Part shown: positions 1-64,000 of the stretch, one piece after another
Numbering within the stretch: position 1 is the first letter of the stretch
How the letters are laid out: every line of letters begins with the position of its first letter
Assembly: GCF_010015445.1 (NCBI RefSeq)
Contig: NC_053121.1
Span: 27,285,934-27,349,933, forward strand
Length of the DNA stretch: 64,000 nucleotides
Direction of reading: 5' to 3'
From: Perca fluviatilis
Lineage: Eukaryota > Chordata > Actinopteri > Perciformes > Percidae
Notes under the pieces: model-generated
Databases searched by the model: none
Told to the model about the DNA's origin: nothing
The model's input: only the letters and a program-made list of their open reading frames with translations
Made by a program: the position numbers and the translations under genes

Positions 1-5
1 CTTAC

Positions 6-64000
<63,995 letters not shown>

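Overview
The window is vertebrate nuclear DNA, almost certainly from a ray-finned (probably percomorph) fish. It shows short exons with GT-AG introns, an AT-rich intronic background, very long (CA)n, (TG)n and (TA)n microsatellites, and many non-autonomous DNA transposons and tRNA-derived SINEs of types I recognise from teleost genomes. There is nothing prokaryotic: no operons, no CRISPR array and no rRNA or tRNA gene.

One gene fills the window. On the minus strand, from 60670 down to 6, 28 coding exons of a P4-ATPase phospholipid flippase can be read. Residue-level similarity places it as atp8a1 rather than atp8a2. The reading frame and the splice phases agree at every junction. One transcript using one member of an alternative exon pair gives 2595 nt, or 865 codons, with no stop. 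Both gene ends lie outside: the N-terminus (cytosolic tail, TM1-2) is beyond 64000, and the end of TM8, TM9-10 and the C-terminal regulatory tail are below position 6.

Order of exons in the transcript (high to low coordinates): the linker after TM2 and the actuator domain with its DGET loop (60.7-54.4 kb); TM3 and TM4 with the PISL motif (54.0-50.7 kb); the P-domain phosphorylation motif DKTGTLT (48.8 kb); a 45-nt cassette exon (43.4 kb); the nucleotide-binding domain (40.4-28.4 kb); the P-domain TGDK and GDGANDV motifs (26.5-16.7 kb); TM5-TM6 (14.6-5.4 kb); TM7 and the start of TM8 (1.3 kb to the left edge).

Two transcript-diversity features stand out. First, a tandem pair of 74-nt exons in identical phase (58459-58532 and 57574-57647) encodes alternative versions of one actuator-domain segment and must be mutually exclusive. 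Second, a 45-nt in-frame cassette exon (43351-43395) lies beside long AU and CA repeats in the RNA sense.

The rest is intron. It holds microsatellites, a Tc1-like MITE with TA target duplication, a hAT-like element with an 8-bp target duplication, several TTAA-flanked MITEs (one nested inside another MITE, one ending about 15 nt from a splice donor), two SINEs, a LINE reverse-transcriptase remnant and a few AT-rich, homeodomain-motif-rich stretches that may be conserved non-coding DNA. I found no second protein-coding gene and no clear case for a wholly new biological system.
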